DNA of 53,457 nucleotides, from the NCBI GenBank assembly GCA_003163875.1, contig PLRK01000071.1:3022-56478 (forward strand), in the 5' to 3' direction. How positions within the stretch are numbered: position 1 is the stretch's first letter; the number at the start of each line of letters is the position of its first letter. The DNA is from Acidimicrobiaceae bacterium (GTDB taxonomy: Bacteria; Actinomycetota; Acidimicrobiia; Acidimicrobiales; RAAP-2). The notes under the pieces are model-generated. The model had not been told where the DNA came from. It worked only from the letters and a program-made list of their open reading frames with translations, and made no database searches. The translations under genes and the position numbers were made by a program. This document shows, one piece after another, positions 24,952 through 34,408 of this stretch.

Positions 24952-25761
24952 TTACGGGAGAGCGTCGCGCAATTGGTCAGCCACGCCAACCCAACCTTTG
25001 TATTGCTGGAGTTCGGAGGACGCCGTATCAAGTGCCCGAAGAAGATTTACCGCCACGTCGTCGTGGTCGTCGCGAAGTCGTGAAACGCTCGTGACGTAGG
25101 TTCGAATCGTGAACACGATGGCGCCGGTCATTTCAAGTCGACGCAGTGTCTGACGTTCGACGCGAAGGAACCAATCGTCGAGATTGTTGCTCCTCCCAAG
25201 CGAGATACGTCGAGGTTGAAACAAAGCTGCGTCATCGAGCAGGGTCCAGTTGAGACGCCAGAATGACCGCTCGGGTTTGAGGCGATCGAAGAACGAGATC
25301 GTGGGCTGCGCGAGTGCGTCAGCGTAACCCGGCACCGGTGCGTGGATGTCGTCAAGCGTCGTTCCAATCTTCGTCGCCAGATCCCACCTTGAGGGGAAAC
25401 ACACGCACGCGGCGACAAGTCGCCACGCCGAGTCGCGGACCAACACACAAAGATCCTCCTGCACGAGTCGACTCGCCTGGATGATCGGGTGTTCACTCGC
25501 ATTGAGCGCGATTGGCAGCGCCGGATGGTGCACGCGAAGATCCTCGACGATGAGGCGCAACAACTCCTTGCTTGCTTCGTCACCTTCGCTTCTTGTCGCA
25601 ACGACGGCGGCGCGATGCGTAGCGAGCAGCTCGTTCTTGAGCGCGATCTCCTCGCCATATTGAGCGTCGACTTCGAGCCAGTGCGACGCGTCCAGCGGTC
25701 GCAGTCCCATGTGCAAGCGCCATCCCTTCGCGTCAAGCGGAAGATAGGGAAAGGCGCTCAT
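24952..25761 (-). CDS. DUF3445 / heme-dependent oxidative N-demethylase-like protein
   Basis: The 269-residue product matches DUF3445. A middle segment 'LVQEDLCVLVRD...WRLVAACVCFPSRWDLATKIG' is followed by 'IHAPVPGYADAL', 'FFDRLKPERSFWRLNW' and a C-terminal 'FTIRTYVTSV' strand. A characterised member is the catalytic subunit of a heme-dependent dimethylamine oxidative N-demethylase with a PAS-like fold. No partner subunits are visible here, so the substrate is open. It follows a 53-residue membrane protein by three bases. Confidence 0.8.
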   Translation of the reverse strand: MSAFPYLPLDAKGWRLHMGLRPLDASHWLEVDAQYGEEIALKNELLATHRAAVVATRSEGDEASKELLRLIVEDLRVHHPALPIALNASEHPIIQASRLVQEDLCVLVRDSAWRLVAACVCFPSRWDLATKIGTTLDDIHAPVPGYADALAQPTISFFDRLKPERSFWRLNWTLLDDAALFQPRRISLGRSNNLDDWFLRVERQTLRRLEMTGAIVFTIRTYVTSVSRLRDDHDDVAVNLLRALDTASSELQQYKGWVGVADQLRDALP

Positions 25762-25764
25762 ACC

Positions 25765-25926
25765 TTACTTCTTCAAACCTTTGACCCTCAGATAGATCAG
25801 GGTCAACATGATGATCGGTACGGCGAGCACGATGACTCGCGCGGCGGGAAATGCCGATCCCCTATGAGGGTTGACGAGGTACGTACTCGCGTTCAAGGTG
25901 TTCAGCGCGAACGATGCGAGGGGCAT
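25765..25926 (-). CDS. Small single-pass membrane protein (53 aa)
   Basis: GGAGGA lies seven bases before the ATG at 25926, which decides the start; the frame could extend to 25962 but has no ribosome site there. The product has one clear membrane helix ('VIVLAVPIIMLTLIYL') and a basic end ('RVKGLKK'), so it probably spans the membrane with the C-terminus inside. It ends three bases before the DUF3445 gene and would share its transcript, perhaps as a membrane partner. I do not recognise it. Confidence 0.5.
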   Translation of the reverse strand: MPLASFALNTLNASTYLVNPHRGSAFPAARVIVLAVPIIMLTLIYLRVKGLKK

Positions 25927-25962
25927 TTCGATTCCTCCAAACGACGCAATCGCCGCGCTCAT

Positions 25963-26303
25963 TCAAATACTTTGCTACTGATCAGCCTAATGAAGAAAAT
26001 TGTGCTGGAATTCTGAACCGCACGGGCAGCAATCGCCCGAGATACAAGGATGGGGACTTGCGACGTTCGAGCCGTTGATTGCTAGAGCCACTGATGACGA
26101 ACCGTTACTTTTTGCAAGGATCATCGCGGTCTTGAGCTTGGTCGACGTGTCGTTGCGTTTCTCACTTGTGTGTTGGGTTCCATGGAAGGTGCCGACGCCG
26201 CTCCATTTGCCGAACCTCTTCGTGAGTCGATTCTCTCGTTCGCCGGTCCGACCTGGTGTGAACGCTGTTCGCGAGTCGAGCAACGAAACGAAGTGAATGT
26301 TCT
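25963..26303. other. Intergenic stretch, no convincing gene
   Basis: Two frames of 98 residues overlap here on opposite strands (25987-26283 and 26000-26296). Neither has a ribosome site or a recognisable domain. It is probably spacer with the promoter of the small membrane protein. Confidence 0.4.
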
Positions 26304-26777
26304 TTAGGACGTGGTGGTAGTGCCGCCCATTAGTTTCTCCAGTCGATTGACGATGTCTGTGATCGCGTCATCTTGGGCGAGAAGATGTCGTTGGATCTCC
26401 TCAGCCTCCTTTAACACGGCTTCCGCATCCTTATAGGTGTCCTCCGCGCGTTTATCGGCCGCCGTCGCTTGTATGTTCTGGCCAACAATGATGATGGGCA
26501 GCAATACCAACTGCAAGAAACTGCTCGAAAGCCACACCACGATGAAGTACGTTCCATGCTTGATCGCCGAGGGCAGCGCGAAAAGCGCGATCACCGTAAA
26601 CACGTACGCGCACCACATGGTCCCCACAACGAGCGTCACCTTTAAACCGAAGCGCGCGTTCATGCGAACAAAGAAATTCTGATGGTTGACCTGTCGCAGA
26701 TCGGCCGTCTTTACTGGCTTGCCCGCCCGCAACTCCGCCGCCCGCGGATGGCGAACGTACTCGTAAATCTTCGACAT
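26304..26777 (-). CDS. Two-helix membrane protein with C-terminal coiled coil
   Basis: The 157-residue product has a polar N-terminus ('YVRHPRAAELRAGKP'), two membrane helices ('VTLVVGTMWCAYVFTVIALFAL' in outline, then 'YFIVVWLSSSFLQLVLLPIIIV') and a helical Glu/Lys/Ala-rich tail of about 45 residues likely to be a coiled coil. Similar uncharacterised proteins occur in many actinobacteria. No enzymatic residues are visible, so structural or channel-like roles are only guesses. Confidence 0.65.
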   Translation of the reverse strand: MSKIYEYVRHPRAAELRAGKPVKTADLRQVNHQNFFVRMNARFGLKVTLVVGTMWCAYVFTVIALFALPSAIKHGTYFIVVWLSSSFLQLVLLPIIIVGQNIQATAADKRAEDTYKDAEAVLKEAEEIQRHLLAQDDAITDIVNRLEKLMGGTTTTS

Positions 26778-26855
26778 AGGGAGAGTCTCACACGCGAAGA
26801 CAGCCGCGACGGGTCAATCGACAACGTCACAAACTTTAGAAAAGTATCGAGGCCT

Positions 26856-28055
26856 CTAGTCGGGCTTCACGAGATCGGGAGAGGTCTCCATGCCCTGGCG
26901 CCACACGGAACGAGCAATGATCTTGGTCGTGTCAGCACGATCGCGATACTTGACAGCAATGTCGCGGGATTCCTCCAACAGCCCTTCGCTCAAACGTGTC
27001 GGATTCAAACCGAGTTCAAGGAAATTGTCTCGACGAACGTTCAGATCGTTCTCCGCTGCTTCGCGACGTGGATTGGGCAGGTTCGCAATCTCAGCACCCG
27101 TGAGCTTGGAGATAAGTTCAGCCAACTCACGTACGCGGAACGTTTCGGTGACTTGATTGAAGACCTTGGGCTTCTCGCCGCGCAGCGGCGGATTCTCCAG
27201 AGCGATCTGAATACATCGCACGGTGTCGCGGATATGAATGAAGGCGCGAGTCTGGCCTCCTGTACCGTGCACGGTCAAGGGGTGACCTATGGCGGCTTGC
27301 ATCAAGAATCGATTAAGGACAGTCCCGTAGTCGCCGTCGTAGTCAAAACGATTGATGAGACGCTCGTCGAGAACGGTCTGGGGCGTCTGGGTACCCCACA
27401 CGATCCCTTGGTGCAGGTCCGTCACACGAACTTGATCGTTCGAGCAGTAGAAGGCGAACATCAATTGATCGAGTGTCTTGGTCAAGTGATACACCGAACC
27501 GGGATTTGCCGGGTGCAGGATCTCTCGATCAAGCTCACCGTCGGGTGTAGGGACACGAACGGTCAGGTAGCCCTCGGGAATCGGTGCCGATCCCGACCAG
27601 CCATAGCCATAGACACCCATGGTGCCAAGGTGCACCAACGCAATATCGCGACCCGTCTCGACTATGGCACACAACACGTTGTGCGTTCCGCGGACGTTGT
27701 TGTCGACCGTGTAACGCTTCGCCGCAGAATTACGCATCGAATACGGAGCGGCACGTTGCTCACCGAAATGAACTATCGCGTCGGGCTGGAGGTCCTTCAG
27801 GACATCGAGAAATCGGTCGTATTCTTCAGCAAGGTCCAGGTGAACGAAACCAATGTCGTTACCCGTGAGTTCTTTCCAAACTCGAATTCGTTCGCCAATG
27901 GGTCGAATCGGCGTCAATGACTCGACTTCGAGCTCGATGTCGATCTCACGACGACTCAAGTTGTCGACAATCGTGACATCGTGTCCAATGTCGGAGAGGT
28001 GCAGTGACGTGGGCCAGCCGCAAAATCCATCGCCGCCGATGACAACAACCTTCAT
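26856..28055 (-). CDS. sqdB: UDP-sulfoquinovose synthase (SQD1/SqdB family)
   Basis: The 399-residue product matches SQD1 along its whole length. The NAD motif is 'GGDGFCGWPTSLHLSDIGHD', followed by 'VDNLSRR', 'HFGEQRAAPYSM', 'VHLGTMGVYGYG', the catalytic 'YHLTK', 'LHQGIVWGT', 'NRFDYDGDYGTVLNRFL' and 'GTGGQTRAFIHI'. This enzyme adds sulfite to UDP-glucose to give UDP-sulfoquinovose, the head-group donor for sulfoquinovosyl lipids or glycans. No SqdX-type glycosyltransferase lies in the window. ATG 28055 has GGAG five bases upstream; the frame extends to a TTG at 28070. It lies 186 bases downstream of rhaB in the same direction and may have its own promoter. Confidence 0.93.
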   Translation of the reverse strand: MKVVVIGGDGFCGWPTSLHLSDIGHDVTIVDNLSRREIDIELEVESLTPIRPIGERIRVWKELTGNDIGFVHLDLAEEYDRFLDVLKDLQPDAIVHFGEQRAAPYSMRNSAAKRYTVDNNVRGTHNVLCAIVETGRDIALVHLGTMGVYGYGWSGSAPIPEGYLTVRVPTPDGELDREILHPANPGSVYHLTKTLDQLMFAFYCSNDQVRVTDLHQGIVWGTQTPQTVLDERLINRFDYDGDYGTVLNRFLMQAAIGHPLTVHGTGGQTRAFIHIRDTVRCIQIALENPPLRGEKPKVFNQVTETFRVRELAELISKLTGAEIANLPNPRREAAENDLNVRRDNFLELGLNPTRLSEGLLEESRDIAVKYRDRADTTKIIARSVWRQGMETSPDLVKPD

Positions 28056-28241
28056 GTGATCTCCAATCAATAACCATCGAACGAGCGTCGTAGGGATCCA
28101 AAACCCATAAGTATGGCTTCGAGACTCTAAAACAATACCAGTACTTGCCCCCGCCCTTTAGAGTCGAACGACCCTCACCTTGAGAATTTCGTGTGAAATC
28201 TATGCTCACAGCAACGATTCGCGAGGAACGCGCGATTCGCG

Positions 28242-29696
28242 TTAGCGGCGACGTCCTTCGAATCTCTTGGTCATCGTGGGATTCGCATGATAGACATCGG
28301 TGTGACTCACCTTGCGTAAGAACTCGCGCATCGACCAACGCTGCGAGTCAATCACGCCCAGGGCACCTGCCTGCACCAAGACGTTTCCAATCGCCGCCGC
28401 TTCTACCGGTCCCGCGATGACATCGACGCCGCACGCGTCTGCAGTGAGTTGACAGAGCAATTTGTTATTGACACCGCCGCCAACGATGTGCACGGCGTCA
28501 ATCTCGCGTCCGGCGAGTCGTTGCACATCAACGACTGCGTTTCGATACGCGAGCGCGAGACTGTCAATGATGCAACGCGTGAATTGCTCAGGCGTCTCGG
28601 GCACCGGTTCAGCACTCGCGCGACACAATCGAGCGATGCGAGCCGGCATGTCGCCGGGGGTGAGAAACGTCTCGTCATTGATGTCGATCACTGAGCGAAG
28701 CGCCTCCTCGCGAGCGCTACGAGCCACGAGTTCAGCGACGTCGATTGGTCCACTGCGAAGTTCCCACGTGCGAATCGACTCTTGCAGCGTCCAAAGTCCC
28801 ATGACGTTATGCAAGAAGCGATAGGTGCCTTCAATGCCTCGCTCGTTGCTGAACCCCGCGAGCCGCGCCTCGTCCGAAAGGACCGCAGCTTCGAGTTCCA
28901 TGCCTACGAGCGACCATGTCCCGCAGGATATATAGGCAAAGTTCGCGCTCTTCGCCGGCACCGCGACCACGGCCGACGCCGTATCGTGACTCGCGACGTT
29001 TATGACCTTTACTGCTTCACTCGATCCCACTCGATGCGCGATTGGCAACGACACGACACCCAGAACATCACCGGGCTCCGCCAAAGGAGAGAAGATTGAT
29101 GACGTCAGGCCGGCTCTCTCGAATATCTCGTCGTCCCATTTTCCTGCGCTTGTCATGAGTTGCGTCGTCGACGCGTTGGTGACCTCCGTAGCCTTCTTCG
29201 AGGTCAAGAAGTAGTTAATGAGGTCGGGCAACAAGAGTGCGGTACTGGCCCCAGCCAGATAACTCGCCTTCGCGTCCGCCATGAGTTGATACAACGTGTT
29301 AAAAGGTTGATGCGCGATACCAGTACGCTCGAAAAGTTCCGCCTTTCCAATGCGCAACGCTGCTTCAGCAATGGACGCTTCGGTGCGAAGATCGCGATAA
29401 CAGAATGGATTGGACAGCAGCGATCCGTCTTCTCGAAGTAGTCCATAGTCCACGGCCCACGAGTCCACACCAATTGATGCAATAGGACCGTCGCGCAGCG
29501 CGTTCGCTAGTCCCTCGAGGATTCCCCGATACAAACCAAGGATGTCCCAAAAGAGGTTGTCGCCGACCTGCACCGCGCCGTTGGCGAATCGTCCTGATTC
29601 AGTTAGGGAAAACGTCGAGGGACCAACCGTACCGGTATAGAGCCGCCCGCTTGATGCGCCGAGATCTACTGCGACGACCCTTTCTACCTTCGACAC
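28242..29696 (-). CDS. rhaB: Rhamnulokinase
   Basis: FGGY-type sugar kinase of about 484 residues that phosphorylates L-rhamnulose at O1. The N-terminal ATP-binding 'VVAVDLGASSGRLY', the substrate-site 'GVDSWAVDYGLL', 'ASHDTASAVVAVP' and 'YISCGTWSLVGMEL', and the C-terminal 'VHIVGGGVNNKLLCQLTAD' are all present. The frame extends to a TTG at 29729 inside the preceding gene. I prefer GTG 29696, which leaves the usual few residues before the first strand. It is the last gene of the rhamnose operon. Confidence 0.92.
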   Translation of the reverse strand: MSKVERVVAVDLGASSGRLYTGTVGPSTFSLTESGRFANGAVQVGDNLFWDILGLYRGILEGLANALRDGPIASIGVDSWAVDYGLLREDGSLLSNPFCYRDLRTEASIAEAALRIGKAELFERTGIAHQPFNTLYQLMADAKASYLAGASTALLLPDLINYFLTSKKATEVTNASTTQLMTSAGKWDDEIFERAGLTSSIFSPLAEPGDVLGVVSLPIAHRVGSSEAVKVINVASHDTASAVVAVPAKSANFAYISCGTWSLVGMELEAAVLSDEARLAGFSNERGIEGTYRFLHNVMGLWTLQESIRTWELRSGPIDVAELVARSAREEALRSVIDINDETFLTPGDMPARIARLCRASAEPVPETPEQFTRCIIDSLALAYRNAVVDVQRLAGREIDAVHIVGGGVNNKLLCQLTADACGVDVIAGPVEAAAIGNVLVQAGALGVIDSQRWSMREFLRKVSHTDVYHANPTMTKRFEGRRR

Positions 29697-29709
29697 GTCA
29701 CCCACAACC

Positions 29710-31149
29710 TCACACGGTGACGAATTCAACGCCCAAAAGTTCCGTCAGAATTCTCAAATCACCAATGCGATGCCCGGTACCGAGCGCCCAGTGGTGCGCG
29801 ACCGCAGTCGCCGACCATTCGTCGCACCACTCGCCAGGATTACGACCAAAGTCGACGCGCGACGTCGTGTTGCCAATCTGCAGAAGCGGTCCTGGTACCA
29901 CTTCACCTTCTGACGCCACGAATCGAAAATGTCCGTCGCGCATCTGCGTGATCCCAAAGGCGGTGACTGGCCCGTGGGCGACGTCGAACTCCACGGAGAC
30001 GCCGCGACCTCGTTTGCCGTGGAAGACACCAAGTCCGCGCAGCAAGGGACGACGTTGGCTGATGGCGAGGTGGGCAGGACCATCGTGACCCATTTCGACG
30101 ACGTTGTCGCGAAAATTCAGAGCCTGAAGTTCGGTGAAAGAACCCCCAGCGCCCATTCGGTCCAAGATCAACATGGCGAGCGACGTCCTTAGTTCGTACT
30201 CGCCGCACGCTGGGACGTGGCTCGCGGTCAACAATGACGCGCCAAGAATCATGCCAGCCGCTATGCGTTCATGCAGCTCACCCTCGAGGCCGCGGTGATA
30301 GTACGCCAACGAATCCAATTCGAAGTCCTTCACCAGTGCTTCCAGACCCAACGCGACCCGCACTCCCCATTCGAGTTCGTCGGGTTCGACGGACTCGTCG
30401 AGTTCGAAGACATCACGGACTAACTGACTTCGTTGTTCGATATCCGTGTCAGTCACGGCCGCGACGCGCACCCGTAGATCGTCGTACTCGAGAACCTCGA
30501 CGTGGCCGCCTAATTGCGCGGAGACGAGCGTCAAATCGGTCGACACGTCGAGCATCCCCGGGTAGAGGTGTCCCATAAGTCCGTGGCGTCCAGTTCGTAG
30601 AACTCGACGCACGCCCGCGGCCTGGATCCATCGTTCGATCTTCTGCCATGCTCGTTCATCGGCGAGGTAACCCGATACCGAACGAAAACCAATGCCACTT
30701 CGCTCAAACGCGTTGGCAACCTCGGGCAGCGGACACGCTCCGCAGTAAGCCAACCACTGTCCCGTATCAAACGTGGCATGGTCCATTGACTCAGTTGGCT
30801 GCAAGTTAAGGACAAGGACATCAGACTTCGCTCGTTGCGCGATGGGCAGGACCATTGACGCAGTCATGTACGTCGTCAGAAACATCACAATGAGATCACA
30901 ACCCGCCTCTCGAAGTTTCTCAGCGGCGATGTCAGCTTCCTTCGCGTCCGAGATGAATCCAACGTCAACGATGTCCGCCTGGAAACTCTTGATTCGGTCC
31001 GACACAAAGTGCGCAGAATCCTGCAATTGCGGCAACAAGCCCGGGAACTGTGGCCAGTATGCGCCGAGACCACCAGCGACCAAACCGACCACTGGTCGTG
31101 TAGTCCTCGCGAGGCTCGACAATTGCACTTGTGGCGTCGTTGTGCTCAT
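29710..31149 (-). CDS. L-fucose/L-arabinose isomerase-family sugar isomerase
   Basis: The 479-residue product has the three-domain fold outline of the fucose/arabinose isomerase superfamily. It has an N-terminal 'VGLVAGGLGAYWPQF' domain, 'DLIVMFLTTYM', a middle 'GRHGLMGHLYPGMLDVSTD', and a C-terminal 'FDVAHGPVTAFGITQ'. The catalytic Glu/Asp ligands would lie in the middle and C-terminal parts. It overlaps the aldolase gene by ATGA and precedes rhaB, so it is in the operon although a dedicated rhamnose isomerase (rhaI) is also present. It may handle another 6-deoxyhexose such as L-fucose, letting the shared kinase and aldolase serve both sugars. Confidence 0.75.
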   Translation of the reverse strand: MSTTTPQVQLSSLARTTRPVVGLVAGGLGAYWPQFPGLLPQLQDSAHFVSDRIKSFQADIVDVGFISDAKEADIAAEKLREAGCDLIVMFLTTYMTASMVLPIAQRAKSDVLVLNLQPTESMDHATFDTGQWLAYCGACPLPEVANAFERSGIGFRSVSGYLADERAWQKIERWIQAAGVRRVLRTGRHGLMGHLYPGMLDVSTDLTLVSAQLGGHVEVLEYDDLRVRVAAVTDTDIEQRSQLVRDVFELDESVEPDELEWGVRVALGLEALVKDFELDSLAYYHRGLEGELHERIAAGMILGASLLTASHVPACGEYELRTSLAMLILDRMGAGGSFTELQALNFRDNVVEMGHDGPAHLAISQRRPLLRGLGVFHGKRGRGVSVEFDVAHGPVTAFGITQMRDGHFRFVASEGEVVPGPLLQIGNTTSRVDFGRNPGEWCDEWSATAVAHHWALGTGHRIGDLRILTELLGVEFVTV

Positions 31150-33203
31150 CGAAGGAACGCCGCCGCAACGCCCGCATCAACGGCGATGTGCAGACCAGTC
31201 GTGTGGGCTAATTCAGGTCCGCACAGCACAAAGACGGCGCTCGCCACGTGCTCGGGTAGCACTTCGCGCTTCAAGAGGGTGCGTTGTGCGTAGAACTCGC
31301 CCAACTTGTCCTCCTCGACGCCGTACACCGAGGCGCGCTGCGCACCCCATCCACCCGCAAAAATACCCGACCCGCGCACTACGCCGTCGGGATTGATGCC
31401 GTTCACTCGAATTGCGTATTGGCCCAACTCAGCGGCGAGCAGACGGACCTGGTGCGCTTGATCAGCCTTTGCGGCGCCGTAGGCGACGTTATTGGGACCG
31501 GCGAACACCGCATTCTTGCTCGCTATATAAATAATGTCTCCGCCCATGGCTTGGGTCATCATGACGTTGGCGGTGGCTTGACTCACAAGAAATGACCCAC
31601 GCGCCATCACCGAATGCTGGCGATCCCAATCCTCGATGGTCGTGTCCTTCAAACTCTTAGAAATTGACAGACCAGCGTTGTTCACCACCAGGTCGACGCC
31701 ACCGAAGGCAAGCACGCTCTCATTGATTGCCCGCAGCACCTCTTCGGGCGACGACACGTCGACTGAAACGGCAACTGCCTTGTCGCTGCCGCCAAGTTCC
31801 TTCGCCACCAACTCGGCGCTCTCAAGATTTCGGTCGGCAACGACGACGCAGGCACCTTCAGCACTTAAACGTCGAGCGGTAGCGGCTCCAATGCCCGATC
31901 CACCTCCCGTGACGACCGCAATCCGGGTGGCGAGTGCCTTCGGAGGAGCCATCCGACGAAGTTTCTGTTCCTCGAGTTCCCAGTACTCGATACGAAACTT
32001 CTCCTCCTCTGAAATGGGCGCGTACGTTGACACGGACTCGGCGCCATACATCACATTGATGGCGTTGATATAGAACTCACTCGCCACGCGCGCGGTCTGC
32101 TTATCGCGACCAAAGCTAAACATGCCAATGCCCGGCACCAACACGACGGCCGGATCGGCACCACGCATCGCTGGGGACTGTGGGGTCGCGTAGCGCTCGT
32201 AGTATGCGGCGTAGTCGGTGCGATATTGCTGGTGCAATTCGCGAATTCGAGTCTCGAGCGTTTCCAAAGGCGCGTCACCAGGAAGGTCAATCACCATCGG
32301 ACGAACCTTGGTGCGCAAGAAGTGATCGGGGCACGACGTACCAAGCGCAGCGAGTTCTCCGAGACGCTCTCGACTCACGAAGTCAAGTACCACGTCTGCG
32401 TCGCTGAAATGGCCAACTTGGCGAGCATCGGTGCTCGCAAGGCCGCGAAGCAAAGGAAAAAGCTCGGCCGCTCGGAGACGACGAGCGGTCGCTTCAAGCG
32501 GCTTGTTCGCCGCGACCACTGCTCCGAAGGGATCCTTGCGACCGTTCTTCTTCAAGAACTCCTCAGCGGTGCGGATGATCTGCAGTGACCGGCTCTCACA
32601 CTCGTCACTCGTGGTGCCCCAGGCGGTGATGCCGTGTCCCCCCAGAATGCAACCAATCGCTTGAGGATTGGCCCTTTGGATTTCTGCAATGTCGAGTCCT
32701 AACTGAAATCCCGGACGTCGCCACGGGACCCAGACCACGCTGTCACCGAAGCACTGCGCCGTGAGCGCCTCGCCGTCGGCAGCCGTCGCGAGGGCGATGC
32801 CGGCGTCGGGGTGCAAATGATCAACGTTGGCGCAATCAACCAATCCGTGCATCGCAGTGTCAATCGAAGGAGCGGCTCCCCCTCGCCCGTGCATACAGAA
32901 ATCAAAAGCGGCGACCATCTCGTCTTCGCGCGCTGGCCCGGGATACACGCCCACCAGTGCACGAAGTCGATCAAGTCGAAGGACCGCGAGGCCCGACTCC
33001 GTCAAGGTACCGAGGTCGCCGCCGGAGCCCTTCACCCACATGACCTCTACGTCGCCGCCGGTCACAGGGTCAGAAATCACGGCCTTCGTTGACGTGTTAC
33101 CACCGGCATAATTCGTATTACGAGGGTCCGCGCCTAGGCGATGCGATCGCTCTAGGAGTTCAGATACTGCTCGAAGCGGGTCAGTGGGAGGCAAGCGAAT
33201 CAC
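31146..33203 (-). CDS. rhaEW: Bifunctional rhamnulose-1-phosphate aldolase / L-lactaldehyde dehydrogenase
   Basis: The 685-residue fusion has an N-terminal class II aldolase domain ('NYAGGNTSTKAV', 'DLGTLTESGLAVL', 'HLHPDAGIALA'). A short-chain dehydrogenase domain begins near residue 430: 'VTGGGSGIGAATARRL', 'VNNAGLS', and catalytic Tyr and Lys in 'YGAAKADQ'. The family cleaves rhamnulose-1-phosphate to dihydroxyacetone phosphate and L-lactaldehyde, then oxidises the aldehyde to L-lactate. The GTG start overlaps the rhaI stop (GTGA) and its own stop overlaps the next start (ATGA). Its product L-lactate is the substrate of the nearby Lut enzymes. Confidence 0.93.
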   Translation of the reverse strand: MIRLPPTDPLRAVSELLERSHRLGADPRNTNYAGGNTSTKAVISDPVTGGDVEVMWVKGSGGDLGTLTESGLAVLRLDRLRALVGVYPGPAREDEMVAAFDFCMHGRGGAAPSIDTAMHGLVDCANVDHLHPDAGIALATAADGEALTAQCFGDSVVWVPWRRPGFQLGLDIAEIQRANPQAIGCILGGHGITAWGTTSDECESRSLQIIRTAEEFLKKNGRKDPFGAVVAANKPLEATARRLRAAELFPLLRGLASTDARQVGHFSDADVVLDFVSRERLGELAALGTSCPDHFLRTKVRPMVIDLPGDAPLETLETRIRELHQQYRTDYAAYYERYATPQSPAMRGADPAVVLVPGIGMFSFGRDKQTARVASEFYINAINVMYGAESVSTYAPISEEEKFRIEYWELEEQKLRRMAPPKALATRIAVVTGGGSGIGAATARRLSAEGACVVVADRNLESAELVAKELGGSDKAVAVSVDVSSPEEVLRAINESVLAFGGVDLVVNNAGLSISKSLKDTTIEDWDRQHSVMARGSFLVSQATANVMMTQAMGGDIIYIASKNAVFAGPNNVAYGAAKADQAHQVRLLAAELGQYAIRVNGINPDGVVRGSGIFAGGWGAQRASVYGVEEDKLGEFYAQRTLLKREVLPEHVASAVFVLCGPELAHTTGLHIAVDAGVAAAFLR

Positions 33204-34366
33204 GCACCCCAGCCCGCGGCTGTACCGGTCGCGCGCTCTTCGATGATTTTCTCGGCGTAACCCGAACGACGGTACGCGCCAATCGGATCTGGGTCGAGCC
33301 CCATGTCCTCGCGTAGCTCGGCCAACAAAGGTCGAACATCGGTGTTAAATGCGTCGATCAGGATCCCGTTCGCTTCCAATACGTCGCCGTCCGTCTGAGC
33401 TTTCGTGAGCGCCGAGCGATCAACGAACAGTGCCTTCGCCGTTGCTTCTTGCACGTTCATCACTGAACGAATCTCTGCTGGAATCTTGGGTTCGAGATTG
33501 TGGCATTGATCGAGCATGAACGCGACACTCGAATCAGTACGGTGCGCTCCGACAGCAACAATTTCGTTCATAATGCGAAAGAGTTGGTAGGGATCAGCTG
33601 AACCGACCATCAAGTCATCGTCGGCGTAAAAGCGGCTATTGAAGTGGAAACCACCCAGTCGCTTCACGCGAAGAAGATTGGCCACGATGAACTCGATGTT
33701 CGTCCCTGGCGCGTGGTGACCGGTGTCAACGAGCACCTCAGCGCGCTCGCCAAGTGCGAGGCAGTGGATGAGCGACGTTCCCCAATCGGGAACGTCCATC
33801 GTGTAAAAACTGGGTTCGAAGAATTTGTACTCCAGCAGCATGCGCATGTTTGAAGGCATGGCTTGGTAGGTCTCGTGCAGCGCCTCCGCGAGGCGCTCTT
33901 GACGAGCTTGTATATCGTCTTGGCCCGGGTAATTCGTGCCATCGGAAAACCAGAGCGAAAGGATGGTCGACCCCGTCTGGACGCCAATCTCGACGCACTC
34001 GAGGAGATGATCGGTGGCCTTTCGTCGAATCGCGGGATCCGCGTTGCACACGCTGCCGAGTCGGTAGTCGTCCTCCTGGAAAACGTTGGGGTTGATTGCC
34101 CCAATCGAGACGCCCAGACTCTTGGCGTAGCTTTGCAGCGCGGCGTAGTCGTCAACTCGATCCCAAGGAATGTGAATCGCCACGCTTGGCGCCACGCCGG
34201 TGAACTTGTTGACCTGAGCGGCATCCTGCAACTTCTCCTCAGGCGAACGTGCGACGCCCTTCTGCGCGAAGACTTTGAAGCGCGTACCGGAATTGCCGTA
34301 GGCCCACGAGGGTGTCTCAATCATCAATTGGCGGAGTTCCGCCTTGACATCTGTTGGACTATTCAT
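33200..34366 (-). CDS. rhaI: L-rhamnose isomerase (RhaI/Pseudomonas-type TIM barrel)
   Basis: The product is a TIM-barrel isomerase of about 388 residues of the Pseudomonas stutzeri L-rhamnose isomerase type, converting L-rhamnose to L-rhamnulose. Metal and substrate residues lie in 'SLWFSDGTNYPGQDD', 'LLEYKFFEPSFY', 'VLVDTGHHAPGTN', 'GGFHFNSRFYADDD' and 'MLDQCHNLEPK'. ATG 34366 follows GGAGGA nine bases upstream; the frame extends to a TTG at 34375. It is placed between rhaM and the aldolase in one operon. Confidence 0.93.
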   Translation of the reverse strand: MNSPTDVKAELRQLMIETPSWAYGNSGTRFKVFAQKGVARSPEEKLQDAAQVNKFTGVAPSVAIHIPWDRVDDYAALQSYAKSLGVSIGAINPNVFQEDDYRLGSVCNADPAIRRKATDHLLECVEIGVQTGSTILSLWFSDGTNYPGQDDIQARQERLAEALHETYQAMPSNMRMLLEYKFFEPSFYTMDVPDWGTSLIHCLALGERAEVLVDTGHHAPGTNIEFIVANLLRVKRLGGFHFNSRFYADDDLMVGSADPYQLFRIMNEIVAVGAHRTDSSVAFMLDQCHNLEPKIPAEIRSVMNVQEATAKALFVDRSALTKAQTDGDVLEANGILIDAFNTDVRPLLAELREDMGLDPDPIGAYRRSGYAEKIIEERATGTAAGWGA

Positions 34367-34408
34367 AATGTTCAATCCTCCTCGGGCGACTGGCCACGAA
34401 ATGAACCG

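Noticed and set aside
25987-26296. Overlapping 98-codon frames on both strands
   Set aside because: No ribosome site or recognisable feature on either strand; mutual antisense overlap suggests chance.
26682-27920. Long plus-strand frame of 412 codons
   Set aside because: It lies antisense to UDP-sulfoquinovose synthase, whose motifs are clear along the whole length on the minus strand, so this is a shadow frame.
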